Of a DNA stretch of 64,000 nucleotides, positions 51,738 to 60,627 are shown in pieces. The stretch's first letter is position 1, and each line of letters opens with the position of its first letter. The notes beneath the pieces were generated by a model, which worked only from the letters and a program-made list of their open reading frames with translations, searched no databases and was not told where the DNA came from. Position numbers and translations under genes: made by a program. This DNA comes from Terriglobia bacterium (GTDB lineage: Bacteria > Acidobacteriota > Terriglobia > Bryobacterales > Bryobacteraceae), in contig JAJPHN010000015.1 in NCBI GenBank assembly GCA_021325235.1, positions 1-64,000 of the forward strand. The letters are read 5' to 3'.

Positions 51738-52154
51738 TCATCTCCTCTTTTTACCCGCAATGAGTTGACTCTCTTGCAATCGCTCGATTAGATCCTCAAC
51801 AGTGAACCCGGCCGCGCCCGCACGTGACATGAATTCGTCAATCAGTTGATTCAAGCGTCGTTGCCGCTCGTTTTCATCCCGCCCCACTTTCTTGGTGCTG
51901 ATGAAGGTTCCGGTACCCTGTTGGGTGTCTAGAATGCCGCGAATTTCAAGCTCCCGGTAGGCTCGTATAACTGTGTTCGGATTCACGGACAAATCAACTG
52001 CCAACTGCCGGACCGTCGGAAGCTGATCACCGCAGACCAGCGCACCCGCTGCAATCCCCCCGTTCACTTGGTCAATGATCTGGCGGTAAACAGGAACGCC
52101 GCTATGGTGGTCCAGGCGAAACCGGAAGTGCTCTGGTCGTTTGGCGGACGGCAT
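51738..52154 (-). CDS. GntR-family (YtrA-type) transcriptional regulator
   Basis: 138 residues: FRFRLDHHSGVPVYRQIIDQ, then the winged helix-turn-helix GDQLPTVRQLAVDLSVNPNT and ELEIRGILDTQQGTGTF, and only a short C-terminal helical part, as in the YtrA subgroup. Such regulators usually repress their own operon. The ATG lies only about nine bases after the predicted -10, so the mRNA may be almost leaderless. It heads a three-gene unit with slipin and esterase. Confidence 0.9.
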   Translation of the reverse strand: MPSAKRPEHFRFRLDHHSGVPVYRQIIDQVNGGIAAGALVCGDQLPTVRQLAVDLSVNPNTVIRAYRELEIRGILDTQQGTGTFISTKKVGRDENERQRRLNQLIDEFMSRAGAAGFTVEDLIERLQESQLIAGKKRR

Positions 52155-52162
52155 CTGTTCTT

Positions 52163-52191
52163 ATATTGTTCTAGTCAACTAGCACAGTCAA
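52163..52191 (-). promoter_or_regulatory. Promoter with embedded palindrome, GntR autoregulation site
   Basis: On the minus strand TTGACT (52191-52186) and CAATAT (52168-52163) have 17 bp spacing. The spacer is filled by a near-perfect 20-bp palindrome of form TGTnCTAGTnnACTAGnACA (52167-52186). A repressor bound there would block RNA polymerase directly. Confidence 0.6.
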
Positions 52192-52507
52192 GAATTTTTT
52201 TAATCGTGTGTGCCGAGCAACTTCGGCACGGAGCTAGAAGTTGAGACTTCCTCGCGCACAAAACAGGTCTGTGACGAGCGGTCGTCACGAGCTTTCTTCG
52301 ATTCGGTTGTCGAACTGAACACGCGACCGCCCGCGCCCTGCTAACGGGAGTTCGGGCTAGAAATATTACGCATTTCGTTACGAAAGCAAGCAACCCTCCT
52401 TTTGCAACTCGGGGCGGCTTTGTGCCGTCTAAACAACACATTGAGAGCGTTCGTGGCCGTCGTTGGCCACGAAAGTGTTGGAGTTGCGATGTAGCGAGGG
52501 CAAACCG
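52192..52507. other. Divergent intergenic region before the CHAT gene
   Basis: About 310 bp between the GntR promoter and the CHAT-protein start at 52508. The part nearest the GntR gene is AT-rich (AATTTTTTTAATCG). No clear second gene, tRNA or strong hairpin was seen. The CHAT promoter should lie here but no convincing -35/-10 pair was found. Confidence 0.3.
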
Positions 52508-55291
52508 ATGCTGTCTCCGGTATTACATGCCCTGTCCTCAAGCCGCGGCTCGAAACCGCGCACTGTCTTTGCCGCGGCACATGGGCTGTCGCGGTCCAGG
52601 CGAAAAGGTTGTACGCGCTTCCGGCTCGGACCTCTGCTCCTCCTCTTCATGGCTGTCTTGGCGCACGCCGCCAACGCAACCGATGCCGACGCATTGCTCG
52701 CGAGGGCGGATGATCTAGTCGAAGTCGGCAATTCGGTTAAAGCTCGGCCGCTGTATGCCGAAGCCGAACGGGAATTCCATGCCCGAGGTAACACAAGGAA
52801 AGAGCTTTACGCCAAATTCGGTCGTTTGCACCGGGATGTGGAAACCGGATCGTACGCGGCAGTCGCGCAGGAAGTCGAGCGCGATTTGCAGAATCCTGTG
52901 GTCCAGAGCGATCCCATGCTGAAGATCAGGGGCCTTGCTCTGAAGGGCGTTATTGATCTAAACATCAACACGGCCGGGGCGCAGGACGATTTTTCGCAGA
53001 TCGCAGCCATTGCAAAATCCATTGGAGATCAGAAATGGGAGAACCGGGCAGCAGGGCAGCTTGGCATTGTCGCCGGAGTAAATGGTGACATCGGCACAGC
53101 GGCGGTCGCGTTGGTAAAGGCGATTGGCACTGCCGAGGCGCTCCATGATGTCGAGGGGCAAATCTGGTTCTCAACATGGCTCGCGAATGGGATGACTGTG
53201 AATGGAAGGGCGGACAAAGCGATTGCTGTTTTGGATCGTGCGATAGCTGCGGTTCCGAAAGATCCTGAGGCAGGTTTTCCCGTCCAGTTGTATATAGCCA
53301 AAATTCGCGCGCTCGTCGCGCTCCCGGTGAACACTCACCCAGAGGCACGCAGCGAGGCACGGCGACTAATCGAAACCGCCCTCAAGTATTCGCGGGAAAA
53401 CGACATACTTGGGGCTCAGTGCGAGCTCCTGAATCAGGCTGGGTTGCTTTCGATGGGAGCGCACGATCTGAGCGGCGCGGAAAAATATTTCGGCCAAACA
53501 GTCGATGTGGCGAAACGGGCCTACCTGCCGCGTATGGAAGCCGCCGGATATCTCCAGCTCTCGAAGGTCTACGAAGGCCGCGGTGATTTCGATAGAGCGG
53601 AGACGGCAATCGATAGCGCGATACAGCAGGCTCGTCTGGTACAAGAAGGGCTTTATTTGCCTGTGTACCTGGCGCAGAAGGCAGAGATCGAAGGTGCTCG
53701 CGGCAACCTGCAGCGCGCGGATCAGTTGTACGGCCAGGCTTCGGATCTGGTCGAGGGAATGCTTGTGAACGCTCCAAGCTCGCAGGTAAAGAGCTCGATG
53801 ATTGCGGCATTGAGTGATATTTACATTGGACACTTCCGGCTGGCATTGGAGCGGCTCCACGACACGGCGAACGCACTTGAAATCGCCGAGACCGCTCGCG
53901 GGCGTGCTCTCGTGGATTCGATGCGATACGCAAGCAACTCGACCACTTCCAGCAGAACGTCGCCGGCTGAGCGCCAGATTGCGGCGATACAGACGCGCTT
54001 TCGCCAAGAGTCGTTGTCGCCTGATGAGACTAAGGCATTACTGGCGAAGCTGGAGGATGCCTACGACAAACTTGCTCCGATTGAGTATAAGAGGAGCCGC
54101 CCCGAGATGAGGATGGCCCGGCGGCCTCCGGTCTCTATTCCGGCGCTGCAACGCTCATTAACGCCGGGGGAGACACTCGTCGAATATGTTCTCGATAACG
54201 AAAGCGAATCGCACGCGATTGAAATCACTTCCACCGATGTTCGGGTTCACGCGATTCCGGGGAAGGCGGAAGTTACGGCCCTGTGCCAAAAGTTCGTTCA
54301 GGCGATTAAGGACCAAAAGGACGCATCAGAACCAGGCCGCGAGCTTCTTGAACGCGTCGTTCTGCCCGCTATCGCTGGTAACCCATCTTCGCTAATCGTC
54401 GTGCCCGACGGCGCACTCAATCTGGTTCCGTTTGCAGCCTTGCCGGACCGGAATGGCGGATATCTGTTGCGCTCAGTGGTCGTCAGTATGGCGCCGTCGG
54501 CGACGGTCTTCGAGATGTTGAGAACGGCGAGGAGGCAAGTACAACCGCAGCGCCCGTTTCTCGGTGTTGCATATAGTGCGGGCGGACCGGCCGGTCCGGG
54601 CGGAAAAGGCTATATCGCGTCGCGCGGGCTGGAGTTGGGCCTTAATTTCAACTTGGCACATCTGAAACCTCTACTGTTCGCACGAGATGAAGTAGAATCA
54701 GGCGCGCGAATTTTTGGCGCGGGCAGCTTGGTTTTGCCGGACGACAAGGCTACGGAGTCCGCCTTAAAAGCACTTCCGTTGCAGGACTTCGAAGTTATTC
54801 ACTTGGCTCTGCATGGTTTTGGTGATGTAGTGGAGCCGGACCGGGCAGGGCTTGTGCTCGCTCCCGGCGGTCCCAACGAGGACGGCCTCTGGCAGGCACG
54901 CGAAATCCGACGCTCGCGGCTGGATGCCGATCTTGTGACTCTTTCGGCGTGTGGGACAGGAACCGGCAGGCTTCAGGGAGAAGAGGGCATTATGAACCTG
55001 GCGCGAGCCTTTCTCATTGCCGGCGCGAAGAGTGTCGTCGCCAGTTTGTGGGAAGTGGATGATCGCTCAACGGCGACGCTGATGAAGCATTTCTATGAGC
55101 AAATTGCGGCGGGCCGGACCGTTGCTGACGCGCTTCGAGACGCTCAGCTCAAGATGCTAACGGAATTCGGATCAGGTTTTCAGCCTTATTACTGGGCAGG
55201 ATTTACGGTAATTGGAGATGGCAGGAGGGAAATCAACCTTACCAAAACCGAGCCGGTTGTCGACGGGCCAGCGCGCGGCAATATTCGATAA
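52508..55291 (+). CDS. TPR-CHAT caspase-like protease
   Basis: About 927 residues from ATG 52508 (GAGGG upstream); a TTG at 52463 would add 15. A basic N-terminus and hydrophobic LGPLLLLFMAVLAHAANA suggest export or membrane anchoring. Residues about 75-480 are tetratricopeptide-like helix pairs (for example GYLQLSKVYEGRGDFDRAET). The C-terminal CHAT domain has the catalytic dyad His in HLALHGFGD and Cys in LVTLSACGTGTG (784 and 830 counted from 52463), followed by LARAFLIAGAKSVVASLWEV. CHAT proteins are caspase/separase-type peptidases, several of which act in defence or regulated cell death. The last 70-80 bp overlap the S41 peptidase gene. Confidence 0.9.
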   Translation: MLSPVLHALSSSRGSKPRTVFAAAHGLSRSRRKGCTRFRLGPLLLLFMAVLAHAANATDADALLARADDLVEVGNSVKARPLYAEAEREFHARGNTRKELYAKFGRLHRDVETGSYAAVAQEVERDLQNPVVQSDPMLKIRGLALKGVIDLNINTAGAQDDFSQIAAIAKSIGDQKWENRAAGQLGIVAGVNGDIGTAAVALVKAIGTAEALHDVEGQIWFSTWLANGMTVNGRADKAIAVLDRAIAAVPKDPEAGFPVQLYIAKIRALVALPVNTHPEARSEARRLIETALKYSRENDILGAQCELLNQAGLLSMGAHDLSGAEKYFGQTVDVAKRAYLPRMEAAGYLQLSKVYEGRGDFDRAETAIDSAIQQARLVQEGLYLPVYLAQKAEIEGARGNLQRADQLYGQASDLVEGMLVNAPSSQVKSSMIAALSDIYIGHFRLALERLHDTANALEIAETARGRALVDSMRYASNSTTSSRTSPAERQIAAIQTRFRQESLSPDETKALLAKLEDAYDKLAPIEYKRSRPEMRMARRPPVSIPALQRSLTPGETLVEYVLDNESESHAIEITSTDVRVHAIPGKAEVTALCQKFVQAIKDQKDASEPGRELLERVVLPAIAGNPSSLIVVPDGALNLVPFAALPDRNGGYLLRSVVVSMAPSATVFEMLRTARRQVQPQRPFLGVAYSAGGPAGPGGKGYIASRGLELGLNFNLAHLKPLLFARDEVESGARIFGAGSLVLPDDKATESALKALPLQDFEVIHLALHGFGDVVEPDRAGLVLAPGGPNEDGLWQAREIRRSRLDADLVTLSACGTGTGRLQGEEGIMNLARAFLIAGAKSVVASLWEVDDRSTATLMKHFYEQIAAGRTVADALRDAQLKMLTEFGSGFQPYYWAGFTVIGDGRREINLTKTEPVVDGPARGNIR

Positions 55292-56486
55292 AACCGTCGA
55301 GAAGGTCACGAAATACTACTTCGATCCGGCCTATAACGGTACGGATTGGCCGCGGCTGGCAAAAGAGAGTCGCGAGCGGATCATTGCGGTCGAAGATGCC
55401 GATGAATTCGAGCTTGCAATGCACGACCTGGTTCGGAAACTTCGAACCAGCCACACCGGTTTTTTTCATCAATCTGTGCGGCGGGTTCCCGCCAGGCTTG
55501 CAATTGGCGCGACTTTTCGCAAAGTTGATGACGGCAATGGGAAACCAGCCTGGATCGTGCAAGACGTGCATGAGGGCGGCCCGGCGGATTTGGCGGGATT
55601 GAAACCGCTGGACGTGCTTGTCGGCGTGAATGGCGGGAGCATCACTCCGCCCGAGCAGCCCATGTTTCCAATGGGCACGCTTGCAGATTTGACGGTACAG
55701 CGAAATTCGCATGACCTCACATTGAAAGTGACCGTGCCGGCACCCAGGACCCGCAAGCAACCGTATTCGGAGCCCAAAGCGGTCAGCTTCTCAAAGCTGG
55801 ACGGGAACATCGGATATCTGAAAGTGAGCATCCTTCCGGGATTGCTCGGGCTGGATGTTGCGCGTCAGATTGATGCGGCGGTAACCGGGCTTGCCGATTG
55901 CGAGCGGTTGATTCTTGATCTTCGCGGGCACCTCGGCGGCGGGCTAGGTGTGCTCCGGCTCATGAGTCATCTGACTCCTACAAAGCTTCCGATCGGTTAC
56001 ACGGTAACCCGCAAAATGGCGGAGCGCGGATACACGAAGGAGGAACTGCGGAAACTGGATCATCTTCCGACAGAGAAGCCGAACCCGCTCGCGATTCTAA
56101 GCATGGCTCTGAAATTCGCCGGGCGAGATCCCTCCGTAGTTCTCGTCTCGGAGGGCTCGGGAAAGCAAAAGTGGCACGGGCGGATTGTGATCCTGACAAA
56201 TGAGCACACAGTCAGCGCCGGTGAGATGGTGTGCGCATTTGCCCGCGAAAACAATCTCGCGAAGATTATCGGTACCGAAACGGCGGGACGGCTGATTCCC
56301 GGCTCCGGCTTCAAGGTTGGCCACGGATACATGGTGATAATGCCGAAGGCCGCGTACATCACCTGGGGCGGACAGAGATTGGAAGGCTGCGGCATTCAGC
56401 CAGACGTAACCGTGCCGTGGTCACCGTTTACGGATGGCAGAGATAATCAGCTTGAATGCGCGATAGGAGTGGTGCGGGATCTATGA
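55218..56486 (+). CDS. S41-family peptidase with PDZ domain
   Basis: 422 residues from ATG 55218; a TTG two codons earlier is the alternative. An N-terminal helical part (about 15-80) ends in RTSHTGFF, a possible catalytic-His region. A PDZ-like domain (about 95-175; IVQDVHEGGPADLAGLKPLD) and the C-terminal protease core follow, with LILDLRGHLGGGLGVL, the nucleophile serine in NEHTVSAGEM and GTETAGRLIPGSGFKV. No signal peptide is seen, unlike most S41 proteins. It begins inside the CHAT gene in the +1 frame, so translation is coupled or joined by frameshifting. Its 3' part recurs twice downstream. Confidence 0.88.
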   Translation: MAGGKSTLPKPSRLSTGQRAAIFDKTVEKVTKYYFDPAYNGTDWPRLAKESRERIIAVEDADEFELAMHDLVRKLRTSHTGFFHQSVRRVPARLAIGATFRKVDDGNGKPAWIVQDVHEGGPADLAGLKPLDVLVGVNGGSITPPEQPMFPMGTLADLTVQRNSHDLTLKVTVPAPRTRKQPYSEPKAVSFSKLDGNIGYLKVSILPGLLGLDVARQIDAAVTGLADCERLILDLRGHLGGGLGVLRLMSHLTPTKLPIGYTVTRKMAERGYTKEELRKLDHLPTEKPNPLAILSMALKFAGRDPSVVLVSEGSGKQKWHGRIVILTNEHTVSAGEMVCAFARENNLAKIIGTETAGRLIPGSGFKVGHGYMVIMPKAAYITWGGQRLEGCGIQPDVTVPWSPFTDGRDNQLECAIGVVRDL

Positions 56487-56581
56487 ACAAGCGTACAGGC
56501 TGGCGTTTCGTCTGGCACGCTTCCGTATCATCCCCGCGTATCGGTTGGCCATAATAAATGCGTCGTCGCTGGAGTCGCTGC

Positions 56582-58978
56582 CTACTCCATTCGCAAGCAT
56601 TCGGCCGGGTCAATCTGCGTTGCTCTCCAAGCCGGTATGCTGCATGCAGCGAAGCCAACGCATAACATCGTGCACGCAACCGAAAGTCCGGTGACCCAGT
56701 CATAAGGCGTGATTCCGATCAAGAGACTGCGGAGTAGCGGAGTGACGGCATATGCCAGCGGCAGCCCGATAAAGAGGCCAGAAAGGATCATCCCCGAAGT
56801 CTGGGCCAACGTCGTGCGAAAGATGTCGATGCGATCCGCTCCAAGAGCCATCCGCAATCCAATTTCCCGCAGTCTTTGCGCCATAGCGTACGCTGAGACG
56901 CCATAAATACCAATTAGTAGAAGGCAAATGCCCGCAGCGGAGAGATATCCGATTATTTTCGCTATGGCCGTTGAACTCGCCATCCGCTGCGTAAGCCAGC
57001 TTTCCAGTGATTCAACCGCATCGATCTGGGCCTCGCGCTCCAAATCCAACGCGAGCTTCCGCACTTTCGCGCCCAACACGCTGACTTTTCCGTTCGTGCG
57101 CGCGATTATCGTCATAGTGGCTGAGGGGAATTGTTCAGCCGAAAGGTATATGGTTGGCGTCGGCCTCCAAGCGGTACCCTCTGGTCGCACGTCGGCTGCT
57201 ATTCCAACTACCGTGATCCAATCTCCGTGGCCAAGGCTGAAGCGATGCCCAGTTACGTAGTCCAGGTCGATGTTGAACTTTCGCGCCATCGTCTCATTTA
57301 CAACCGCTGCCCTCGGCTGATCGAGGCCGTCTCGAAACGTGATTTCGCGGCCTTTCAGTAGGCGAATCCCCAATGTCCGAAGGAATTTAGGTTCTACGCG
57401 AAATCGGCATGCCGTCACGCCTTTTCGCGGGTCGTCATTGGATCGCCCTTCGATTCGAATCGAAACCAAGGAGCTACAGGGTCCTACTGGAAGAACGTCG
57501 CTCGCTGTGACGTGTTTTATGTTCGATTGCTTTGAGACTGACGCAACGAGTTCGCGGTAGTATGTGGCGGTACGCACCGGCGAAGAATATTTCTGCTCGG
57601 GGAGTGCGATACGGGCGAGCAAAAGATCTTCCTTGTCAAAACCCGGTGAGGCATCGAGCTGGCGTTGCAAGCTACGGATTAGTAGACCAGCGGCCATCAG
57701 CAGCACCATGACAACCGTGATCTGCACTATGACAATAGCTCTGAAGATGCGCTGATTATTTGTGGCAGTTCCGCGACCGCCACTCTGGATGACCTCCATC
57801 GGTTTTTCCCGATTTACGGACCACATTGGGGCAATGCCGCTCAGGATGCCGGCGATCAGGGAGTCAAGCGCGGTGTACAGAAGCGCACTAACGTTGAGCT
57901 GCATTGCACTAATCCTGGGCGTTCCTGGTGGCACAATGCTCTTCAAAACGGGAATGCCGACATACGCGACAGCAACGCCAATAATGCCGCCGCCGAAGGC
58001 GAGCAGCAGACTATCCCAGAATAGAAGGAGCCGAAGATCATTTCCAGTCGCGCCAAGCGTTGCTCGAATCGCCAATTCTTTCCGTCGAGCCACTCCTCGG
58101 GAAAGCAAAAGGCTTGCGACATTTGCGCAAGCGATGAACAGCACCAATGAAACGGCAGCTAATGCGGTTGCGGCTCCGACCCGAGCGTTGCGGGGGATCA
58201 AGAAGTCTTCAAGCGTAGTCGCGTAGGCATCCCACCCCAAATTTGTTTCTGGCGATTCCTCCTCAAGCCGCGAGGAAATGCTTGTAATCTCTGTCTGAAG
58301 CTGCCGTACGGTGGCCTGAGGCCTGATTCTCCCAATTACTGAGTACACGCGGTTATCACGACGATTCGAGTCCGAGGGAGGTGCTTCTAAGGGCAGGAAT
58401 ACATCGGGGTGACTATACAGGAAATCGAAGTCGGGGTACAGTACGGCAGCCACTGTGAACTGTTGACCATTCAGATCAAGGATTTGACCGATAATGGACG
58501 ACATACCGCCGAATTCCCGGTGCCAGAAGCCATCGCTAACAACGATGGATCGTGAGAAGTCAGTATCGCTGCTTTCGGGAAGGCGGCCGAGTTGAGGTTT
58601 GGCGCCGAGTACTGCAAACAGATCGAAGGTCGCATCGACGCATTTCACGGATTGAGCGCCGCCTGTGCCGATTCGCATCTGCTCGAATCGAAACAGAACT
58701 AGTGATTCGAGTGCCGCCGCGTGTTTCCAGTCCTCGGCATCGCGCCAAGACACCGCACCAAACTGTGCCGTCTTGCCGCCGTGACTCTCTGCTAACCACA
58801 CGAGCCTTTCCGGGTGTGCATACCCCAAAGGTGTTTTCAGGTAAGCATAGACACCACTAAAAATCGCTGTGTTTACACCGATTCCGATTGCCAGTGTTAG
58901 GGCCGCCGCAACCGCCAGCAATTTATTGCGGCTTATAGATCGGACTGCGAATTTGAGGTCGCGTAGATTGAAATGCAC
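56582..58978 (-). CDS. MacB/FtsX-like ABC permease, ADOP type
   Basis: 798 residues. Starts MHFNLRDLKFAVRSISRNKL, then a first membrane helix, a MacB-type periplasmic core (about 50-240), an FtsX permease block (VSLVLFIACANVASLLLSRG), a second periplasmic domain and a second FtsX block (GIYGVSAYAMAQRLREIGLR MALGADR). The C-terminus PAWRATQIDPAECLR is typical of acidobacterial duplicated orphan permeases. No ATPase subunit is adjacent. Unlike the other copy here it lacks the N-terminal prefix domain and has no PadR partner. Lies 59 bp after the methyltransferase gene. Confidence 0.88.
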   Translation of the reverse strand: MHFNLRDLKFAVRSISRNKLLAVAAALTLAIGIGVNTAIFSGVYAYLKTPLGYAHPERLVWLAESHGGKTAQFGAVSWRDAEDWKHAAALESLVLFRFEQMRIGTGGAQSVKCVDATFDLFAVLGAKPQLGRLPESSDTDFSRSIVVSDGFWHREFGGMSSIIGQILDLNGQQFTVAAVLYPDFDFLYSHPDVFLPLEAPPSDSNRRDNRVYSVIGRIRPQATVRQLQTEITSISSRLEEESPETNLGWDAYATTLEDFLIPRNARVGAATALAAVSLVLFIACANVASLLLSRGVARRKELAIRATLGATGNDLRLLLFWDSLLLAFGGGIIGVAVAYVGIPVLKSIVPPGTPRISAMQLNVSALLYTALDSLIAGILSGIAPMWSVNREKPMEVIQSGGRGTATNNQRIFRAIVIVQITVVMVLLMAAGLLIRSLQRQLDASPGFDKEDLLLARIALPEQKYSSPVRTATYYRELVASVSKQSNIKHVTASDVLPVGPCSSLVSIRIEGRSNDDPRKGVTACRFRVEPKFLRTLGIRLLKGREITFRDGLDQPRAAVVNETMARKFNIDLDYVTGHRFSLGHGDWITVVGIAADVRPEGTAWRPTPTIYLSAEQFPSATMTIIARTNGKVSVLGAKVRKLALDLEREAQIDAVESLESWLTQRMASSTAIAKIIGYLSAAGICLLLIGIYGVSAYAMAQRLREIGLRMALGADRIDIFRTTLAQTSGMILSGLFIGLPLAYAVTPLLRSLLIGITPYDWVTGLSVACTMLCVGFAACSIPAWRATQIDPAECLRME

Positions 58979-59037
58979 ACCTCACTCCTCAATTCGCTAT
59001 TGTGCCGCTTGAGAGTGAGCTCCGGGCCGCCTATGCT

Positions 59038-59655
59038 TTATAAGCTGTTTCGGCGAATGATCGCGAACCAGGCCTTCGGCCCGCCTTCGGAGAATGAAAT
59101 CCCCTCCAAGTCGGGGCGGACATCCAGGAGCGTTGCCCGGATGTTCTCAACCGCCCAAGCACCATGAAAAGCCGCGTGAATCTCTCTCTGCGAGACACGC
59201 CGGGGGCCGTGACTGCCAGGCTCTTCATCGCAGAAACACAATAGCAACAACCGTGCCCCTGGTTCGGTCACGTGGGTAAGCCCCGCGACGTACTGTATGC
59301 GATCCTCGTCGGAGAAGACGTGGAATAGACCGCTGTCGATTACGGTGGCGAATCGCTTGTCCCAATCCCCGAGTTCCAACGCATCTTTCACCTGGAATTC
59401 CACCGTCAAGCCACGCTCGTCCGCTTTGCGGCGAGCTATGCGGATCGCTTCGTCGACGAAATCGATCCCGGTGACTTGGTGTCCGCTAGCGGCCAGAAAG
59501 AGGGCGTTCTCGCCCGTGCCGCAGCCGGCATCGAGAACCGGGCTAATGACCAGATCGACCGATTCGGCGCTGGCCGCTTGCGGCTTTCCCATGTCCCAAG
59601 GTGGCTTGCCAGCGTAGGAGTTTTCGAAATGGCTGCGATCGTGCAAGTTGCTCAT
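59038..59655 (-). CDS. Class I SAM-dependent methyltransferase
   Basis: 205 residues. FENSYAGKPPWDMGKPQ at the N-terminus and the AdoMet loop VLDAGCGTGENALFLAASGH, then TGIDFVDEAIRIARRKADER and FATVIDSGLFHVFSDEDR, match small-molecule methyltransferases related to the TehB/thiopurine group. Substrate unknown. It is the first gene of the minus-strand pair with the ADOP permease and starts 36 bp from the truncated S41 copy at 59691. Confidence 0.85.
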   Translation of the reverse strand: MSNLHDRSHFENSYAGKPPWDMGKPQAASAESVDLVISPVLDAGCGTGENALFLAASGHQVTGIDFVDEAIRIARRKADERGLTVEFQVKDALELGDWDKRFATVIDSGLFHVFSDEDRIQYVAGLTHVTEPGARLLLLCFCDEEPGSHGPRRVSQREIHAAFHGAWAVENIRATLLDVRPDLEGISFSEGGPKAWFAIIRRNSL

Positions 59656-59690
59656 GCAAGATTCCTATCTCGGATTTTAATTGGCCGTGC

Positions 59691-60007
59691 CACGGGCGCA
59701 TTGTGATCTTTGAAACGAGCACACGGTCAGCGCCGGAGAAATGGTCTGCGCATTCGCCCGCGAAAACAACCTCGCGAAGATTGTCGGGACCGAAACGGCG
59801 GGACGGCTGATTCCCGGCTCCGGCTTCAAGGTCGGCCAGGGATACAGGGTGATAATGCCGAAAGCCGCGTACATCACCTGGGGAGGGCAGAGATTCGAGG
59901 GCCGCGGCATTCAGCCCGACGTGGTTGTGCCGTGGTCGCCTGAAGCGTACGCGGCCGGCAAAGATAATCAGCTTGAGTGCGCGATGCGACTGGTAAGCGA
60001 AGTCTGA
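59691..60007 (+). pseudogene. Truncated, frameshifted S41 peptidase fragment (copy 2)
   Basis: Nearly identical to the last 105 codons of the S41 gene at 55218 (alignment starts at CACGGGCG, equivalent to 56175). A one-base loss just upstream of the serine region brings TGA into frame. An open stretch from ATG 59741 codes 88 residues (GTETAGRLIPGSGFKVGQGY ...), ending VSEV rather than VRDL, as copy 3 does. It lacks the N-terminal, PDZ and most of the catalytic part, so it cannot be an active peptidase. Confidence 0.85.
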
Positions 60008-60170
60008 ACGCCATCAAGCTGGTTTCCCGGCGAAACCAACCTTTTGAAAAGGCTTTGCACAAAGCTGTTGCGCTGTTGCTGAACGATTTCGTTCTGCAAT
60101 ACCGTTCAGGAGTGCGGAAATGGGGAAAACGCGATCAGCACTGTTCTTGCGCAAGGCCTCCTTTAGGCAC
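60008..60170 (+). repeat. Repeated 3' flank of S41 copy 2, matches 63775-63935
   Basis: Shares with the region after copy 3 the runs TTGCACAAAGCTGTTG and GCTGAACGATTTCGTTCTGC, plus GAAAACGCGAT, in the same order. It is non-coding and extends the homology beyond the S41 stop. The S41 gene at 55218 lacks this flank. Confidence 0.75.
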
Positions 60171-60231
60171 CTCGTCTGCTTTGAAAAAACCATGCTTCCC
60201 CGGGCGTGCTTTGATGCGCAGGAACACAGTT

Positions 60232-60255
60232 GTTTACTATAGGCATAGAGTAAAC
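60232..60255. promoter_or_regulatory. Inverted repeat upstream of PadR gene
   Basis: GTTTACT (60232-60238) and AGTAAAC (60249-60255) are exact 7-bp arms around ATAGGCATAG, eight bases before the PadR ATG. PadR regulators commonly repress their own operon through such sites, so this is a likely autoregulatory operator. Confidence 0.5.
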
Positions 60256-60263
60256 TAGGGGTA

Positions 60264-60617
60264 ATGGCAATTCGCAACAAAATTGAGGAAGACCGGAGCT
60301 TGTTTCCCGGCGCCTTAGAAATGATGGTCCTCCAATCACTTCGGAGGAAGCCAATGCACGGATATGCCTTGGTGCAACACATCAAACAGCAATCGAACGA
60401 ATTGCTGCAAGTGGAGGAAGGATCTCTCTATCCCACGCTCCAGAGATTGTTGAAGGCGAATCTCGTGAAAGCCGAGTGGCAAACGTCGCAAACCAATCGG
60501 CGTGTACGGACGTACCAAATCACGGCGGCAGGAGTGAAGCATCTGGATCGAGAAAAGTCGCGGCTGCACCGCATGCTGCAGGGCATCACATTAGTTTTGT
60601 CCCCGGCCGAGTCGTGA
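60264..60617 (+). CDS. PadR-family transcriptional regulator
   Basis: 117 residues. ALEMMVLQSLRRKPMHGYAL, LLQVEEGSLYPTLQRLLKAN and RVRTYQITAAGVKHLDREKS form the PadR winged helix, with a short C-terminal dimer helix. PadR genes placed directly before ADOP permease genes are typical of Acidobacteriota. It most likely represses this two-gene unit in response to an unknown small molecule. The stop is 10 bp before the preferred permease start. Confidence 0.92.
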   Translation: MAIRNKIEEDRSLFPGALEMMVLQSLRRKPMHGYALVQHIKQQSNELLQVEEGSLYPTLQRLLKANLVKAEWQTSQTNRRVRTYQITAAGVKHLDREKSRLHRMLQGITLVLSPAES

Positions 60618-60627
60618 GGTGATTGCG

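Noticed and set aside
55212-55291. Slippery heptamer for programmed frameshifting between CHAT and S41
   Set aside because: No convincing X-XXY-YYZ or +1 shift site was found in the overlap; the fusion idea is kept only as one option.
59677-59910. Minus-strand ORF recurring at 56060-56395, 59677-59910 and 63342-63677
   Set aside because: Its conservation is fully explained by the sense-strand S41 homology; no ribosome site or independent codon bias was seen.
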